64,000 nt of DNA from Panorpa germanica (Eukaryota > Arthropoda > Insecta > Mecoptera > Panorpidae), in assembly GCA_963678705.1 (NCBI GenBank), contig CAVMBN010000231.1, positions 26,006-90,005 on the forward strand, in the 5' to 3' direction. The stretch's first letter is position 1; each line of letters starts with the position of its first letter. The translations under genes were made by a program, and so were the position numbers. This document shows, piece after piece, positions 61,391-64,000 of this stretch. The notes below the pieces were generated by a model. The model did not search any database. It saw only the letters and a program-made list of their open reading frames with translations, and was not told the origin of the DNA.

Positions 61391-63006
61391 GTGACCGGCT
61401 CCTGCCACTTTAGGTGAAAAAAGTGATTATAAGTGAGAAATTAATTATGGAAAAAAATTAAACAAATTATATGAATACTTTTTTAAACGAAAAGTATTTA
61501 AGTTTGTTTTAAATTTGTGTTAATTGACCTTAAACAAAGTGATTTTACAAAAGTTTGACAGTTGGAAACCAGTGTTAAAAACGAATTTTTCATTACGCGT
61601 ACACGCGGTCTTATAAACATAACCTCAAAATTGTAACTTTGATGTTTGAAATAAGACATTAATAAGTGCGACAGACAAAAAAAGTGTTAATAAATAAGTT
61701 AGTGTTAGTAAACAAAGTGTTAGTAAAAAGTGTTAGTAACTAAAACATCAAGTGGTTAAGAAAATCAAGAAATCTGTTGAGATATATAAGGAAGACCTCA
61801 TATAAACACTACAAATATACGGAAGACAAAAGGTTGCCGCCCACTATCAAGTAAGTCGATTAACATTAACTATAAATAATATTAAAACATAAGAATTAGT
61901 TTATAGAAATGCGTGTTTTAAATAATAAAGAGAGTGTATTAATTGTTATAAGTGATTAAGTGAACAATATATGCGGTTTGCTTGGAAATAGTGATTGATC
62001 CTTTATGAACATTTAATGGTAACAAACAAATGGTAAGTAAGTAGGCATCAGTACAAGTATGTACATGAGATATTTATAGAAATTCAGTGTGCCTTTGATA
62101 ATGTATGGTAAACAAGTGACCTTCAAAGAATTAGACCGGCAAAAACCTCTAGGTACGTCTACTGCGCTATGGAGAACTATTTTTATTGTCGAACATTAAT
62201 TTTACAAACCGATTACTGTTCCATGAAAAGGCAACTATCTTGAGGTTGTCCTCAGCGATCCGTAATGGATCCTGAGCTCTAGAACTTGGTATTCGACGAG
62301 AACTGTGTTTCTTACTCGAAAGGTTATGTAACGTATGTTTTGCCAACGATAATGTGATCCTTATCGGTGCAAATAGTACAGAACAACTAGAAAGCCGTTC
62401 TCAACCTGATATAGATAAAATTTGTACTTTCTTGAAGCTACAAAGCTACGAAACAAATACGGTAACAACGAATGATAAACTTGTAACACACCTGGCGCGT
62501 GTCACAAGGACGGAATACGGCTTAAACTCGGCAACTATGCCGACACTATACAAGGGGGCATTTATGCTAATGGTTGTGTATTGTGCTTCGGCATAGTATT
62601 ACAGGATCAATCTTCCAGATCTTCCATGCAAAGAACTATATTATTGACGATGACGCGTTGTTGCAGAACTGTATCTACAGAAGTGGTGCAGGTGATATTG
62701 GGGACAATTTCTTTTGATTTAAAAATCACTCATGCACTTACTCAAGTAAAAATTACGCTAGAACTGAAAAAATCAAATTTTGATGATTTAAAATTAATGC
62801 GACAAATTTCGAGGATTTAAAGTTAATGCGGCTGTAGGATAAAAGTCTGGAGACGATACCAAATATATTGCCAAAGAGATGAATGCATATATGCATAAGC
62901 TCTGGCTAGACAGATGGGACTTTATACAAAAAGAAAGACCTACGTATTGGTTTACAATGACGTTAATATTGCTTTGCAACACAAGTGGTTCCTATCTACT
63001 ATGTGT
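61391..63006 (+). repeat. Diverged tandem unit 36 (long, 1616 bp)
   Basis: Full-length unit with many private substitutions and a local expansion of AGTGTTAGTAA near 61697-61740, which explains the extra length. The RT frame has the TGGTAAACAAG stop, an ATCTTGAGG stop, a CTCTAGAAC stop and a one-base deletion (GTTATGTAACG). The usual TGA after the FAND segment is TAC here. Confidence 0.88.
61697..61740 (+). repeat. Short AGTGTTAGTAA expansion in unit 36
   Basis: Three close copies of AGTGTTAGTAA or a variant, where other units carry a single AGTGTTAGTGC. A replication-slippage type change private to this unit. Confidence 0.75.
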
Positions 63007-63018
63007 GTGATCGGCTCC
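62350..63018 (+). pseudogene. R1-like RT remnant, diverged copy
   Basis: A frame from 62354 to 62596 runs from the end of the FAND box (VILIGANSTEQLE) through to the VVYCASA segment without the TGA, as at 14205. It then changes frame to TRCCRTVSTEV (62581-62820), with LGTISFDLKI. Heavily mutated upstream. Confidence 0.8.
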
Positions 63019-63706
63019 TGCTACTTTAGCCTCCTACTTACTTTAACGATAATGTGATCCTTATCGGTGCAAATAGTACAGAACAACTAGAAAGCCGTTC
63101 TCGACCTGCTATAGATAAAATCTGCAGTTTCTTAAAGCTATAAAGCTACGGAACAAATACGGTATCAACGAATAATAAACTTGTAACACACCTTGCGCGT
63201 GTCACAAGGACGGAATGAAGCTTAAACTCGGCAACTATGCCGACACTATACAACGGGGCATTTATGCCAATGGTTGTGTATTGTGCTTCGGCATGGTATT
63301 GCAGGATCAATCTTCCAGATCTTCCATGCAAAGAACTATGTAATTGACGATGACGCGTTGTTGCAGAACTGTATCTACAGAAGTGGTGCAGGTTATATTG
63401 GGGACAATTCCTTTAGAATTAAAAATCACTAATGCACTTACTCAAAAACAAATTACGCTAGAACTAAAAAAATCAAATTTTGATGATTTAAAATTAATGC
63501 GACAAATTTATAAGATTTAAAGTTAATGCGGCTTTAGGATAAAAGTCTGGAGACGATACCAAATATATTGCCAAAGAGATGAATGCATATATGCATAAGC
63601 TTTAGCAAGACAGATGGGACTTAATACAAAAAGGAAGACCTACGTATTGGTTTACAATGACGTTAATATTGCTTTGCAACACAAGTGGTTCCTATCTACT
63701 ATGTGT
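63007..63706 (+). repeat. Diverged tandem unit 37 (700-bp class)
   Basis: Same large deletion as unit 35: TACTTTAG, filler CCTCCTACTTACTTT, then AACGATAATGTG at about 63042. Only the C-terminal half of the RT remnant stays, with stops. It shares private changes with unit 35 (CAACGGGGC, CACTAATGC, TTATAAGATTT). Confidence 0.88.
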
Positions 63707-64000
63707 GTGATCGACTCCTGCTACTTTAGGTGAAAAAAGTGATTAAAAGTGAGAAATTAATTACGGAAAAAAATTAAATAAATTATATGAATACTTTTTC
63801 AAACGAAAAGTATTTAAGTTTGTTTTAAATTTGTGTTAATTTACCCTAAACAAAGTGTTTTTACAAAAGATTGACAGTTGGAAACCAGTGTTAAAAACGA
63901 ATATTTCATTACGCGTACACGCGGTCTTATAAACATAACCTCAAAATTGTAACTTTGATGTTTGATATAAGACATTAATAAGTGCGATAGACAAAAAAGT
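63707..64000 (+). repeat. Partial tandem unit 38 at the right window edge
   Basis: Non-coding half of a further unit (GTGAAAAAAGTGATT, ACGCGTACACGCGG), showing that the array goes on past the window. Confidence 0.9.

Noticed and set aside
1-64000. R1 element in its normal 28S rDNA site
   Set aside because: No rRNA sequence is present next to any unit, and the fragment lacks endonuclease and proper 3' end.

Overview
The window looks like strongly AT-rich heterochromatin from an insect nuclear genome. The main clues are a tRNA-Ser-primed errantivirus-type LTR element with a 4-bp target duplication, a tRNA-Tyr-primed BEL/Pao element, and a decayed R1-like non-LTR reverse transcriptase repeated many times. 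There are no bacterial operons, rRNA, tRNA or recognisable single-copy host genes. All coordinates and comparisons were made by eye; unit borders follow one fixed landmark, the first G of GTGATCGG.

Layout. (1) 1-50139: a head-to-tail tandem array, all in + orientation. It has 33 complete units plus a partial one at each end. Long units are about 1587 bp. Seven short units of about 1033 bp share one internal deletion. Five long units lack a further 25 bp near the 3' end. Each long unit joins about 620 bp of unexplained non-coding DNA to about 965 bp of a dead R1-like reverse transcriptase (palm motif A to the C-terminal tail). Both catalytic aspartate positions that can be read are changed (D to E in motif A, FAND in place of YADD). 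(2) The units form higher-order blocks: 1-9156 recurs at 21518-30667, and 18044-30667 recurs as 31199-42242 with one unit missing and a patchwork of exchange points in the unit at 34883-36469. (3) 50140-55698: nested LTR elements interrupt the array. A BEL/Pao element (LTR, tRNA-Tyr primer site, 826-codon open frame) is cut off inside its reverse transcriptase by the LTR of a minus-strand Ty3/gypsy fragment. That fragment's gag runs in frame into an integrase tail and is itself truncated where array sequence resumes. (4) 55699-56281 and 61276-64000: older, more diverged array units, including a third size class of about 700 bp. (5) 56282-61275: a complete gag-only errantivirus-like element with two 717-bp LTRs, inserted with a TGCA duplication into a palindrome of an array unit; its gag is broken.

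Nothing here works together as a pathway. The region is best read as a satellite made from a captured retroelement fragment, homogenised by unequal exchange and serving as a landing site for LTR elements. A role as a source of small RNAs is possible, but the sequence alone does not show it. One stretch, about 29660-30690, carries many one-base indels against its near-identical copy and may be poorly polished assembly.
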